Shown here: positions 23,194 through 33,087 of the stretch, piece after piece
Position numbering within the stretch: position 1 is the stretch's first letter
How the letters are laid out: every line of letters starts with the position of its first letter
Source of the DNA: Neostapfia colusana
Taxonomy: Eukaryota; Streptophyta; Magnoliopsida; Poales; Poaceae
Reading direction: 5' to 3'
Length of the DNA: 64,000 nt
Assembly (NCBI GenBank): GCA_030760725.1
Contig: JASWHV010000012.1
Span: 40,331,652-40,395,651, forward strand
Notes under the pieces: model-generated
The model's input: only the letters and a program-made list of their open reading frames with translations
Database searches by the model: none
Told to the model about the DNA's origin: nothing
Translations under genes and position numbers: made by a program

Positions 23194-24021
23194 ATGCCGG
23201 TGACTAGGAGCACAACACGCATAAGGACTCGTCCACCACCACATGGGAGTGCACTTAACCCCATTGAGGTGTCCGATGGACCATATTGGGAGGATGTGAA
23301 GATGGAACCTCATGATGAAGATGAAGTCAGTAGCTTTATGCATGAGGAAGAGGATCTGGAAGAGGTGGGACCAATTGAAAACGACATGGAAGATGATCCA
23401 TAAGAACAGCAGCATTGGTACGCACCTCAGAAGGAATTTCAAGCGGGCTTACACCCAGCGGAGCCTCATGAAGCTATGTTGGAAGGAGATGAATCTGAAG
23501 AGGAGCCACCCCTTGTTGAGGCCGAGAATGAAGGTGATAAACGGGCCAACCGTTCAGTTCAAGAATTCTGGTCCGATGGGATGGAGGGAGGACACATATC
23601 CTAGGAGATTAGAGAGTTCCTTGATTGCTGCAGCTTATACCCGGAGTATCTCCTCAAGAAAGTCCCCCGTCTCGGACATGAAGAGTGGAAGGCTGAGATA
23701 ACCATCCCATCTGATGGTAGTGTTGTCACACGGCACTTCAGACCCACATGGAGAGCTACAAGGGAAGAAGCTATTGATGATGTTGCATGTGATGCACTCA
23801 CCGTACTGTGCTACGCTATCCGTGAGCAGCTTGAGAACACTACTTTTGAGCTGCACCCGTATCGGAAGAGTGGTACAAGGGAGATCATTGGACCCCATGG
23901 AGGAGCTCTTTCGAACCCACAAGCTGCTGATAAGCCTCAGAGGTTGCTCGTGGAGTTAGGAAACCGCTATGCAAGCGTACAAGACGAGATCCGTTACCTC
24001 TCAAGAAGCCGTACTTGCTGA
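23194..24021 (+). pseudogene. Accessory frame upstream of gag in element A, two stops
   Basis: One frame of 275 codons runs from ATG 23194 to TGA 24019-24021, broken only by TAA at 23401-23403 and one TAG near 23602. It starts MPVTRSTTRIRTRP, followed by an acidic stretch (EDEVSSFMHEEEDLEE; later EGDESEEEPPLVEAE), and a folded-looking second half with LDCCSLYPEYLL, GHEEWKAEITIPSDG, RATREEAIDDVACDALTVL and LVELGNRYASVQDEI. The wording resembles accessory proteins I have seen annotated upstream of gag in grass gypsy elements, but I cannot name a domain. ATG follows TTATTTATAG, an acceptor-like site. It is not H3-like at its N-terminus. Confidence 0.65.
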
Positions 24022-24439
24022 AAAAACAAGAGGAGACTCGTGCCAACGCGGGAGCAAATGGAGCACCAGCGTCACCTATCCCTACATGGACTGCCGACTC
24101 ACCATTGCGTGCACCCATGTACGGACCACCCCCGTCACACAGCGAGAACATCACCGGTTCTCATGATTAAGTTTAGGTTTCCATTGAATAAAGCTGTAAT
24201 AGGAACGTTTAAACCATAGTAGATCAAATAAGAGCGGCATGCAGAAATTTTTATGATGATTGCTTGCGTTGTGTGCTTGGTGTGAGTTGTGGGACGCTTT
24301 GTCGAATGTCCACATCCACGCATAGTGGAGAGATGTGAGATGCTTCGGCACTTGTTCGCATCCTCATATAGGCTGAAATTAATAAAAGAAGTTCCTTAGT
24401 TCATACACCTTGATGCATATAGTTGGGGGATCAACCTGA

Positions 24440-24469
24440 ATTTCTGTTTCCTACTCTACTCTCACACAG
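24440..24469 (+). promoter_or_regulatory. Putative splice acceptor before gag of element A
   Basis: The pyrimidine tract TTTCTGTTTCCTACTCTACT and the word CTCACACAG end exactly at the gag ATG (24470). The stretch 24022-24439 between accessory frame and gag holds no coding motif I recognise. Confidence 0.5.
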
Positions 24470-26020
24470 ATGGCGAGGGAAAACTCCAACCGCCAACGAA
24501 GGAACACTCATGGTAACAACGAACCACAGGAGGATGGCTATGTGGAAGTTCCTGAAAATGCCAACCCTAGGGCTGATGCAAGCAACCTTGAACGTTTGAT
24601 GGCTATGCAGAACCAGCTCATGCAAACTATGATATAAACGTTGGGTCAGCTGCAGGCCAGCAATAACAACAACCCTAACCCCGTTCCTGCACCCCCACCA
24701 CCGCCACCGCCACCACTGCCGGTTCACAACCGATTGGGAGAGTTCATGAGGACTAGGCCACCTACTTTTGCACAAGCCACTGAACCTATGGAGGCTGATG
24801 ATTGGTTGAAGTCTATGGAAAAGAAGCTTGCTATTGTTCAGTGCATTGATCTGGAAAAAGTTCTCTTCGCATCACACCAGCTTATGGTAGCAGCTGCTGA
24901 TTGGTGGGACGCTCTTTGCAATGCTCATGTCAACCAGGAGACTATCACTTGGGCTGAATTCAAGGAGAGTTTCCGCTCTCACTATGTACCTGAAGGAGTC
25001 ATGATGCTTAAAAGGCAAGAGTTTGAAGGTCAAGGAAGGAAGAGCGTGAATGAATACATCAACAAGTTCACGAAGCTGTCAAGGTATGCTCCAGAAGATG
25101 TCAACTCAGATCATAGAAAGCAATACTTGTTCATGAGAGGATTGAACAATGAAACTCAAGTTCAGCTGCTTAACAATGATTATGCAAACTTCCAAAAGCT
25201 TGTTGACAAAGCTATAGTGGAGAGCAAGATCCGTGAGATTGAACAAGAGGGAAAGAGAAAGATGCCATATCAAGGACAGCCACAAGGGAGCAATGTACGT
25301 CCCCGTTTTATGCCACCAGCTGCACCACATTATAGCTCGTCCGCTTCTACTTTCCGCCCTGCAAATCCACCTTGCTCTAATCAGCCACCATAGCAACGTC
25401 CTATTTTGCAAGCACCTCGTATGCCTATGCCTCGTGCGCCCCGTCCCAACATGGGCGCCTATGCTCAAAACCAGCCTCGCCCCAACATTCCTGCTGTTAT
25501 GGGCAACAAGGCATGTTTTCATGCGGAGAGGCCGGACACTTTGCAAATCAGTGCCCCAAGAAAGGCTTTGGACAGCCGAGCAATGCACCTAAACATAACC
25601 CACGGTCAAATGGAGAAGCTATGCAAGGTAACCGTGGACATCATAACTATGCTCGTGACAATGTGAATCACGTCACCACTGAGGAAGCACAACAAGCTGA
25701 GGACGTCGTGATTAGTATGTTTCTCGCCAACTCTAACCCAGCCACAGTTTTATTTGATTCCGGAGCATCACATTTAATCATCTCATCCAAGTATGTTGTC
25801 AAGTATAACCTGCCCATATCTCACATGAAACAAACTATGTTGGTTAATTCTCCGGTTGGAGAGATGAGCACTAATATAGTATGTCCAAAAGTAAGCCTTA
25901 AAATAAGGGAAGTAGACTTTCTTGTCAATCTTATCGTCTTGGATTCCCAAGGGATTGACATAATACTTGGAATCGACTGGTTAAGCAAGCACAATGGAGT
26001 AATTCAATGCGCTAAGAGGA
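24470..26020 (+). pseudogene. gag and protease of element A, broken
   Basis: Gag starts MARENSNRQRRN at 24470. TAA at 24635-24637 and TAG at 25391-25393 interrupt it. Capsid motifs include EPMEADDWLKSMEKKLAI, ADWWDALCNAHVNQETITW and VNEYINKFTKLSRYAPEDV. One base is missing just before the zinc knuckle CGEAGHFANQC (near 25515), shifting the frame. Protease has VLFDSGASHLII (Asp-Ser-Gly near 25757) and LDSQGIDIILGIDWLSKHN. The frame shifts again near 26020. Gag forms the particle; protease cuts the polyprotein. Confidence 0.9.
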
Positions 26021-28335
26021 TCTGCAGTTGACAAGTGAGCATGATACTCGTATTGAGTTCGAGGCAGCCCAACCTGCAACCGAGAAGGCAGTGCTGAACC
26101 ACATCGAAGAAGCGACATTGGAAAGCATTCTGGTGGTTCGAGAATATTCAGTTGTGTTTCTGGAAGAATTTCCAGGTATGCTACCTGACCGGGACATTGA
26201 ATTTGCCATTGATTTAGTACCCGGAACTGCACCTATAGCAAAGAGGCCATATAGGATGCCTGCTAATGAATTAGTGGAGCTCAAGAAATAAATTTAGGAG
26301 TAGCTAGATAAGGGTTTTATATGCCCAAGCTCGTCACCGTGAGGAGCCCCCGTGCTCTTCATGGACAAGAAAGATAGAACCCAAAGGATGTGTGTGGACT
26401 ATAGGTCTCTCAACGAAGTGACGATCAAGAATAAATACCCGCTGCCCCGCATAGAGGACTTATTCGATCAAATGAAAGGTGCCCCAGTTTTCTCGATGAT
26501 TGATCTTCGGTCGGGATACTTCCAGCTGAAGATTAAGCCCTCCGACATACCCAAAACTGCATTTCGAACACGGTATGGTTCGTATGAATATACCGTTATG
26601 TCTTTTGGGTTGATGAATGCACCCGCATACTTTATGTACCTCATGAATAAGGTCTTCATGGAGTACTTGGAACAGTTCGTCGTGGTCTTCATCGATGACA
26701 TCATGGTGTATTCAAAAAGCGAGGAAGAACATGAGGAACACTTTAGATTAACGTTGCAGAAACTGCAAGAGCATCAATTGTATGCTAAGTTCAGCAAGTG
26801 TCAATTTTGGCTAAAGGAGATATCGTTCTTAGGCCACATCATCTCCGAAGGAGGAGTATTGGTTGACCCCGGAAAAGTGAGGGATGTTTTGAAGTGGAAC
26901 CAAGCGCATAATGTGAGGGACATTCGGAGTTTCCTTGGGATGGCTGGATACTACCGCCGGTTCATCAAGGATTTCTCCTAGCGAAGCCTATGACGGAATT
27001 GCTGATGAAAGGGAAAGCATTTCAGTGGACATCAGTGTGTCAAGACAGCTTTGAAGAGCTAAAGAAAAGATTAACAACAAGGCCGGTTTTGGTATTGCTG
27101 GACATGAGCAAGAGTTTCGATATATATTGTGACGCATCAAGACAAGGGCTTGGATGTGTGCTTATGCAAGGAGGACAAGTGGTAGCCTATGCATCGAGAC
27201 AATTAAAGAAACATGAGCTGAATTACCCCAGGCATGACCTGGAACTTGCAGCCGTGGTACATGCCTTGAAGATTTGGAGGCATGATATCCTTGGTCACCG
27301 ATGTGAGATCTACACGGATCACAAAAGCCTCAAGTATATATTCACGCAAATGGATCTGAATTTGAGGCAACATCGATGGTTGGAACTCATCAAGGATTAT
27401 GATGTTGGAATCAACTATCACCCCGGAAATGCCAATGTAGTAGCTGATGCATTGAGCCGAAAAGGAACATGTTACCAACTCACGGTTCGGGAGCTGCCAC
27501 CCGAGCTGCGTAAGGAGCTTGAACTGTTACATCTCGAGTTATTGAACGTGATGGAGGTGGTAGAACTGAACTCAACGCTGGAACAAGAGATACGATATGG
27601 CCAAGCAACGGATGAGGAAATCCAGGATATCAAGGAAAGAATCCGACAATGGATAGAAAAGGATTTCAAGGAAGACGAGAATTTCACACTTCAGTTAGGG
27701 AAAAGCATTTGCGTGCCTAACGTGAAGCACATCCGCGACACGATACTAAAGGAGGCACATGACTCGCCTTATTCCATACACCCCGGGTGTACAAATATGT
27801 ACAAGGACCTGAAAACATGCTATTGGTGGGATGGCATGAAAAGGGATATCGCTGAATATGTCGCCTTATGCGACACGTGCCAACGAGTGAAGGCCAAACA
27901 TCAAAGACCCGCTGGATTATTACAGGCATTGAAAGTACCCGAGTGGAAGTGGGAAGACATCAGCATGGATTTCATTATCGGATTGCCACTTACCCAGTCG
28001 GGCTACGACTCTATTTGGGTTATCGAGGACCGATTGATGAAAACAACCCACTTTATTCTTGTTAGGACTAGGTACACCGTGGCGCAATTAGCCGAACTGT
28101 ACATGGAGCAAATCATGTGTCGTCATGGAGTTCTGAAGAGGCTAGTTTCAGATCGAGATTCTCAATTTACCTCTAGGTTCTGGAAGAAGCTGCATGAAGC
28201 CATGGGTACACGGTTGAATTTTAGCTCCACATATCACCCGCAAATTGACGGGCAAACTGAGAGGACAAATCAGATTTTGGAAGACATGTTGAGAGCTTGC
28301 GCCTTGAAACATGGGCGTAGTTGGGATAAGAGCTT
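26021..28335 (+). pseudogene. RT, RNase H and N-part of integrase of element A, broken
   Basis: RT has RMCVDYRSLNEVTIKNKYPL, DLRSGYFQLKI and the catalytic VVFIDDIMVYS (near 26690-26720), with stops near 26289-26340 and a frameshift at about 26981. RNase H follows in the frame from 26990: FDIYCDASRQGLGCVL, HDLELAAVVHALKIW, IYTDHKSLKYIF. Integrase has the H-H-C-C zinc module (IHPGCTNMYKDL ... LCDTCQRVKAKHQ), the Asp blocks DFIIGLP and VSDRDSQF, and DGQTERTNQILEDM with the catalytic Glu. Element E1 cuts the gene after WDKS, at 28335; the gene resumes at 41072. Confidence 0.9.
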
Positions 28336-28768
28336 TGTAACACCCCAAATTTTTAGTCAAGACTCAAATTTTGATTTAGAACCATAAACCATGTTCAGAG
28401 GGGAATTTAGAAATTTTTGGACGTATTGCATGTTTTGCAAAAATTCAAATTCAAACTGGAATTCAAATTATACTCAAAACAGAAAAGAAATGAAAAAGAA
28501 AAAGGAAAACCAGAAAAAAACTGGCCAGTGGGCCGAAACCCCAGCCGGCCCAGCTAACCCCCGCGCAGCCCGCCCCCGCGCGCGCCGCGCTGCCCCTCGC
28601 TGACATGTGGGACCCGCATGTCATCCCTAACCCGAGCCCCCGCGACCCCGGACTTCTTTCCCCGCGCGCGCGCTCGATCTTAACCGATTGGAAACTCGTT
28701 CCCGCAGCCGAATTTCGGTCCCAGCGGACTCCAACTCGATCACAACAGAACCACCGCCCTCCCCCGGC

Positions 28769-28775
28769 TATAAAA
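28769..28775 (+). promoter_or_regulatory. TATA box of 5' LTR E1
   Basis: TATAAAA after CCCTCCCCCGGC, in a GC-rich context; the copy in the 3' LTR is at 38036-38042. Transcription would start about 30 bp downstream. Confidence 0.7.
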
Positions 28776-30999
28776 ACAACCGATCCGATCAGTTTTTCTC
28801 ACGCGATCGCCGATTTTCACTCCGGTGAGCACCGAGACTTCGCCGGTGAATTCTGGCCGATCTAAGCTCGGAAACTCTGATCTAACTCGTTGGTCTTGAT
28901 CCACCGCCTCCGGGGAACTTTGCAGGTGCAGAAAACCCGAAGACTTACGGTGCAAATCCAGCTCCGACGAGCTTCGCCGTGGTTTTGCCTCGGACCTCGC
29001 CGCCGAGCACTTTCCAGGACCCCCGAGCTCGAGAAAACCCCCGAGGTGAGATCCCTGACCTCCCCTCTACCGATCTAGGCCATAAGATCACAGTTCTAGG
29101 CAGAATTCTCGAGGATCCGAAAGTTTCCGGCGAGATCGCCGCTTCCCGCCGCCGTGCGCCGCCGGCAGCGCCGCCCGCGCTCGATCAGAGCGACGTGGCC
29201 GCTTGTGCGCCGTTTATTTTAAATCGCACGGTAGACTTTAAAACCCCGCGTACCGGTTCGATGTTATAATCTCAGCCGTCGGTTTAAAATCAGACGGTCC
29301 ACGTCAGCCCCGCGTTATAAAGACTGGAATTCTTACGTGCTACCCCTTGGGGTTCTCTGGAATTGAGAGCTAGCCCCGGAAACTTCAGATCTAGCCCCTG
29401 GAACTCCAGAAAATCATGTAAATTCATTTAAAAATCAGTTTTAGCCCCTGGACTTAATAGAAATTAAGAAAAACACCTCTGAAAAGTGTAGCTAGACCCC
29501 TGGAAATTATGAAAATGATATTATAGACCCTGTAATGGGGTGAATTCATTATTTTAGCTCTGTTTAGTATTTAATTTAGAAAATTGAATATGTAACTAGT
29601 GTTTAAATATTAAAAAGGGGGACAAACATAATTGTCAAATTTATTAAAAACTTTCTCAGTACTTAGAAAACTTTGGAGTGAGATAAAAATATATTTTTAG
29701 GCTGAAATAAATCTGTTTCATCTATTATTCACATTTAATAGTATAGGGACACATTTTTAAGTAAAGAATAGTTAAAGAAAAATAGGGAAATAATTATGAA
29801 ATAGTATACATCAGAAGCCAAGGTCAAAATATGATCTTAAATTATTTAGGACCAGAACCTAATCTGTTTAGGTAGTGTGTATTACTAATTTAATAATAAA
29901 ATGCACAATTATGCATAAGAATATAAATATGAAAATATAGAAACTAGTAAATGATAAATGGAGTTTCTAAAGTACAAAGAATTCAGTTTAGGGTTGATAG
30001 AAATTATGAAGGCACATATGGAGAAGAAAAATACTTTTCATACATACTTGGTAGTTTAATATATAAGGAATTTATTTAAAACTGAAACACACATATATAT
30101 ATGTATATATATATATAGTATGTGAGTATAAATATGAACACCAAAGTAGGAATCATACACATGTAAATAAAAGTGTATGCAAGCCCCAAATCAACACACA
30201 TAGAGTACCCATAACACATAAAATGGTAAAGAAACTTTCATAAATGTGAATGTGTGGTTTGTATGAAGTAGAAGTGTGAACTATGTCTTATGATTGTTGT
30301 TTTTCTTTTGCTATGTGTGATGGTATGAAGTAGAACCTGCTCAAGAACAAGTTATTCAATTCCAAGACCAAGACTACCCATTTCAAGAGCAGCAAGAAGG
30401 AGGCAAGTGTCCTTGACCACTTTGATCCTATGCTAGGATGTGTAGATAGAATTATTTGCATTGTCAAGTTAAATATGAAACCCATGCTAGGAAGTTTCCC
30501 TAGAATTGCATTACCTTATTTCCTTGAAGCTTGGGTTGGGATTTATTTTGTCATGTCATTTATATACATGCATATGCTTAGCCATGCTTAGAATGGGATA
30601 ATTGGGACATGAGATCATCAGTTTACATTACCATACTCTTGAATGAGCTATTATGAGTTATGTAGAGGTAGGGATCAAGGCAAGTTGGATGTTTTGGTTG
30701 TGTGCTGGGTGCACGAGACTTGGGTTTGTGTTTAGTACTTGCCTGGATCCTAAGGACCGGTTCATGGAGCATGTAACCCGGCTTTACAGTGCCAACCACA
30801 TGCTGAGATGGGGCAGCTTAGCCAATTAATTAGGTGTATCCCCGGCGTAGTATGGGTGTGTTGGATGGTGCGGGGAATAGGAGTCAGCTGGACTACCATA
30901 TGAACCGCAAGGCTCAAGAGGGGGCCACTGCAGCGGGGTTGGAGCCTCTTGTATGCTGTTAGGGGTGAAACCTCAGTGGGCCCACGCTCGTCGGGAATC

Positions 31000-31183
31000 C
31001 CTTTGTAAAGGCTTCGTAGTGATCTCTTGGCCACACACCTGGGAAGTGTGAATGTGGATCGTAGCCACTGGCATAATGGAGGTTCTTTTAGTCCACCCGG
31101 CAACGGGGGATGAAATCACTACTTGTGGGTACAGTGGTACAAACTCTGCAGAGTCAAAACTGTCTTGACAGCCGTGCTCACGG
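31000..31183 (+). other. Conserved hairpin block in 5' LTR E1
   Basis: CCTTTGTAAAGG (31000-31011), ACTCTGCAGAGT (31143-31154), CTGTCTTGACAG (31160-31171) and CCGTGCTCACGG (31172-31183). Order matches the A1 LTR at 5719-5881; the third stem differs by a paired G-C to A-T change and the fourth keeps pairing through a G-U. Confidence 0.6.
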
Positions 31184-31800
31184 TTAAGAGCGGCCTGGAC
31201 TTATTCATGATTAGAGAATTGACGGTTTTGGAAGTTAAGCGGGGAGCTTAACATTGGAAATGATGATTATGGTTATTGGTTTATGATGATGGGATGGGAG
31301 ATTTGGATCATTTCACCTGTGTAGCAATGTAGGTGCTTAATAAGCTAAGGTGATAGGTATTAATTGCGTAGTGCTTTAACCATGAGTTCAACCTCTCCTT
31401 GTTCTAGCCATGCATGATATAATTTTCCCACACTTGCTGAGTACCATTGGTACTCAACCTTGCATATTTGTTGGTTTATATTGCTGCTCAGGTCAAGATA
31501 ATGAGGTGGGGTATACTGACCAAGATTTTGGACCCGAGGAAGGTTTTTAGGTTCATGAAGACCCCCGGGCAACACCTGTGATGGAGCCCTAAAGAATAAT
31601 ATTCCGCTGCTAGTTTATTTACTTGTGATGAAGCATTAGTGTTCATTGAGACATTTGTGATGTAAGACTTATTTATATTCGACACCTGGCTTGTAATAAA
31701 TGATGCTTCACTATTTGTCATCACATGTATGAGAAAATGATCCTGGCATACATGTGATATTCACTTGGTTGTTCTTCGGAAAAACCGGGTGTGACAGAGG

Positions 31801-31813
31801 TGGTATCAGAGCC
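31801..31813 (+). other. Primer binding site of E1
   Basis: TGGTATCAGAGCC, tRNA-iMet type, four bases (GAGG) after the LTR end at 31796. Confidence 0.97.
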
Positions 31814-31839
31814 AAGGTTGCCCGTAGGAACGTGGACCT

Positions 31840-31847
31840 AGGTAGAA
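31840..31847 (+). promoter_or_regulatory. Putative splice donor in leader of E1
   Basis: AG|GTAGAA in CCTAGGTAGAAATGGAC; intron would start at 31842. Predicted acceptors at 32013 (accessory frame, 172-nt intron with branch-like CTAAC at 31984-31988) and 33087 (gag, 1246-nt intron). Confidence 0.5.
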
Positions 31848-32042
31848 ATGGACGTATTTAAGGGCCCTATTTTCTTAAAAACTATTTTCCAAGGTGTGGG
31901 TGAAAAAGTGTTATTAAAAGAGTCATTTTCTTCATCTTACCCCAACTTCCATTCAAAAATAGGATTTTTGTTTGAAATTTTATCTAACCTAATTTTAAAT
32001 TCTTTTGTTTTAGATGGTTCGCATGATTCGCACCGCTCGTAA
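31848..32042 (+). CDS. Upstream frame overlapping the accessory start in unspliced E1 RNA
   Basis: ATG at 31848, directly after the donor-like site, opens a 64-codon frame that passes through the accessory ATG (32014) in another frame and stops at 32042. The product, MDVFKGPIFLKTIF onward, has no recognised motif. Its likely role, if any, is to block the accessory start unless the leader is spliced. This is inference. Confidence 0.3.
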   Translation: MDVFKGPIFLKTIFQGVGEKVLLKESFSSSYPNFHSKIGFLFEILSNLILNSFVLDGSHDSHRS

Positions 32043-32792
32043 ATCCACGGGAGGGAGAGTTCCCGTAGTTGCCCTTGCTGAAAGAGAGGAGAGTCGTCCA
32101 GTGACGTACCTTTCCTACGGATTGGCAGTGGGAGATTTGTTGCGCCGTCTTCGACGTATGCTCGATCCGCCAGCAATACGGGCAAGCTCATCATCCACTA
32201 TAACTCCACCAGGACCATCCGGGAGAAGAGGGAAGAATGGAGTTCGGAGATGAGGATTATACACGAGAATCAGCTGCTTAAGATCCACCACTCTCCAGCT
32301 TGTCGAGCAACACAAGTTGACGCGGAGAGAGATGTCACTTGGGAGGCCATCACCTGCCAGAGCCACATCTATCGTCGCCACTTGGACAAAACTGAGTACA
32401 TGTATGTCCTCCAACGTGAGAGTGGTACCGCGGAGTACAAGTACCCACCAGTGCAGCAAGGGACTTCCCATGAGCACATGGACTTGTGCTTGGAGGATGC
32501 TGCGATGCTCAGCACTCGACTGCAGGAGTGTCAACAAGAGCTTCAGGATGTCCGAGACACCCTGAAGGAAACGGAGGCGTTGCTGCGAGCTTGCTTAAAG
32601 GCGAGAGAAAGAGGAGATGGAAATGAACTGTGTGTCACCGTAAGTGATCCATGGACCCCTAACTCCCCGGATCGCCGAGCAATAAGGCGTCGTCGCACTT
32701 CTCCACCAGCAGCCTCCCCACCCAAAGCAGAGTCAGAAGGTAGCCGAAATGAGGAGGAAGATCCCGAGGAGCCAGCTCAAGAGGATGAGTAG
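32014..32792 (+). pseudogene. Accessory protein with histone H3-like tail, E1 copy, one frameshift
   Basis: ATG 32014 opens MVRMIRTARKSTGGRVP. Set against histone H3 from its Met, residues 1, 3, 7-14 and 17 are identical, so TARKSTGG (H3 Thr6-Gly13, including Lys9 and Ser10) sits at its native place. The rest does not resemble H3: a basic LLRRLRRM segment, a middle domain (SSEMRIIHENQLLKIHHSP, ERDVTWEAITCQSHI), a probable coiled coil (LSTRLQECQQELQDVRDTL, about residues 159-200), a basic RRAIRRRRTSPP patch like a nuclear signal and an acidic end (EEDPEEPAQEDE). Comparison with E2 shows one missing base between 32160 and 32180, so the frame now ends at 32253 and resumes at 32250. Total length would be about 259 residues. 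Function unknown; histone mimicry is an inference. Confidence 0.7.
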
Positions 32793-33087
32793 TGTAGAGT
32801 CTTTCCCCTAGCTAGCAGGAGGTCGAGTAGTCGAGTCGTTACGTAGTTAATGGTGTGATAATGCTTGGTGTGTGACGTGAGTTGTGGAAGCCATGAGCAA
32901 GTGTCCGCAGCCTCGTCTTCAGATTGTTTTGCTTTGGTGTGTGAACCCACAGGAAATAATAGTGCATTTATTGGGTGTGAGATATAAAACCCTCGTAAGA
33001 TTTTAACAAAACTTCAACACTTCAGAGTACAAACAAGTGAAAGTAGATACTAAATGCTTTCAAATTAACATTTGTTGATTCTACCAG
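32793..33087 (+). other. Spacer before gag of E1, ends in acceptor-like site
   Basis: No coding motif. It ends TTTGTTGATTCTACCAG immediately before the gag ATG at 33088, again an AG directly at the start codon. Confidence 0.45.

Larger units (their letters stand above)
28336..31796 (+). mobile_element. 5' LTR of E1
   Basis: Starts TGTAACACCCC, ends CCGGGTGTGACA. Contains a GC-rich promoter zone (28560-28870) with a TATA box, a splice-donor-like CGAGGTGAGATCC near 29040, a long AT-rich stretch (29400-30300) with a (TA)n run near 30090-30117, and the conserved hairpin block (31000-31183). Small reading frames here recur in the 3' LTR and carry no recognised domain. Confidence 0.97.

Noticed and set aside
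28391..29269. Small frames in the E1 5' LTR repeated exactly at 37658-38536
   Set aside because: They are LTR sequence duplicated by the element; no domain or coding signature.
32014..32792. A genuine histone H3 gene or pseudogene
   Set aside because: Only the first 17 residues match; no histone-fold sequence follows, the rest is an accessory frame shared with E2 and located between primer site and gag.
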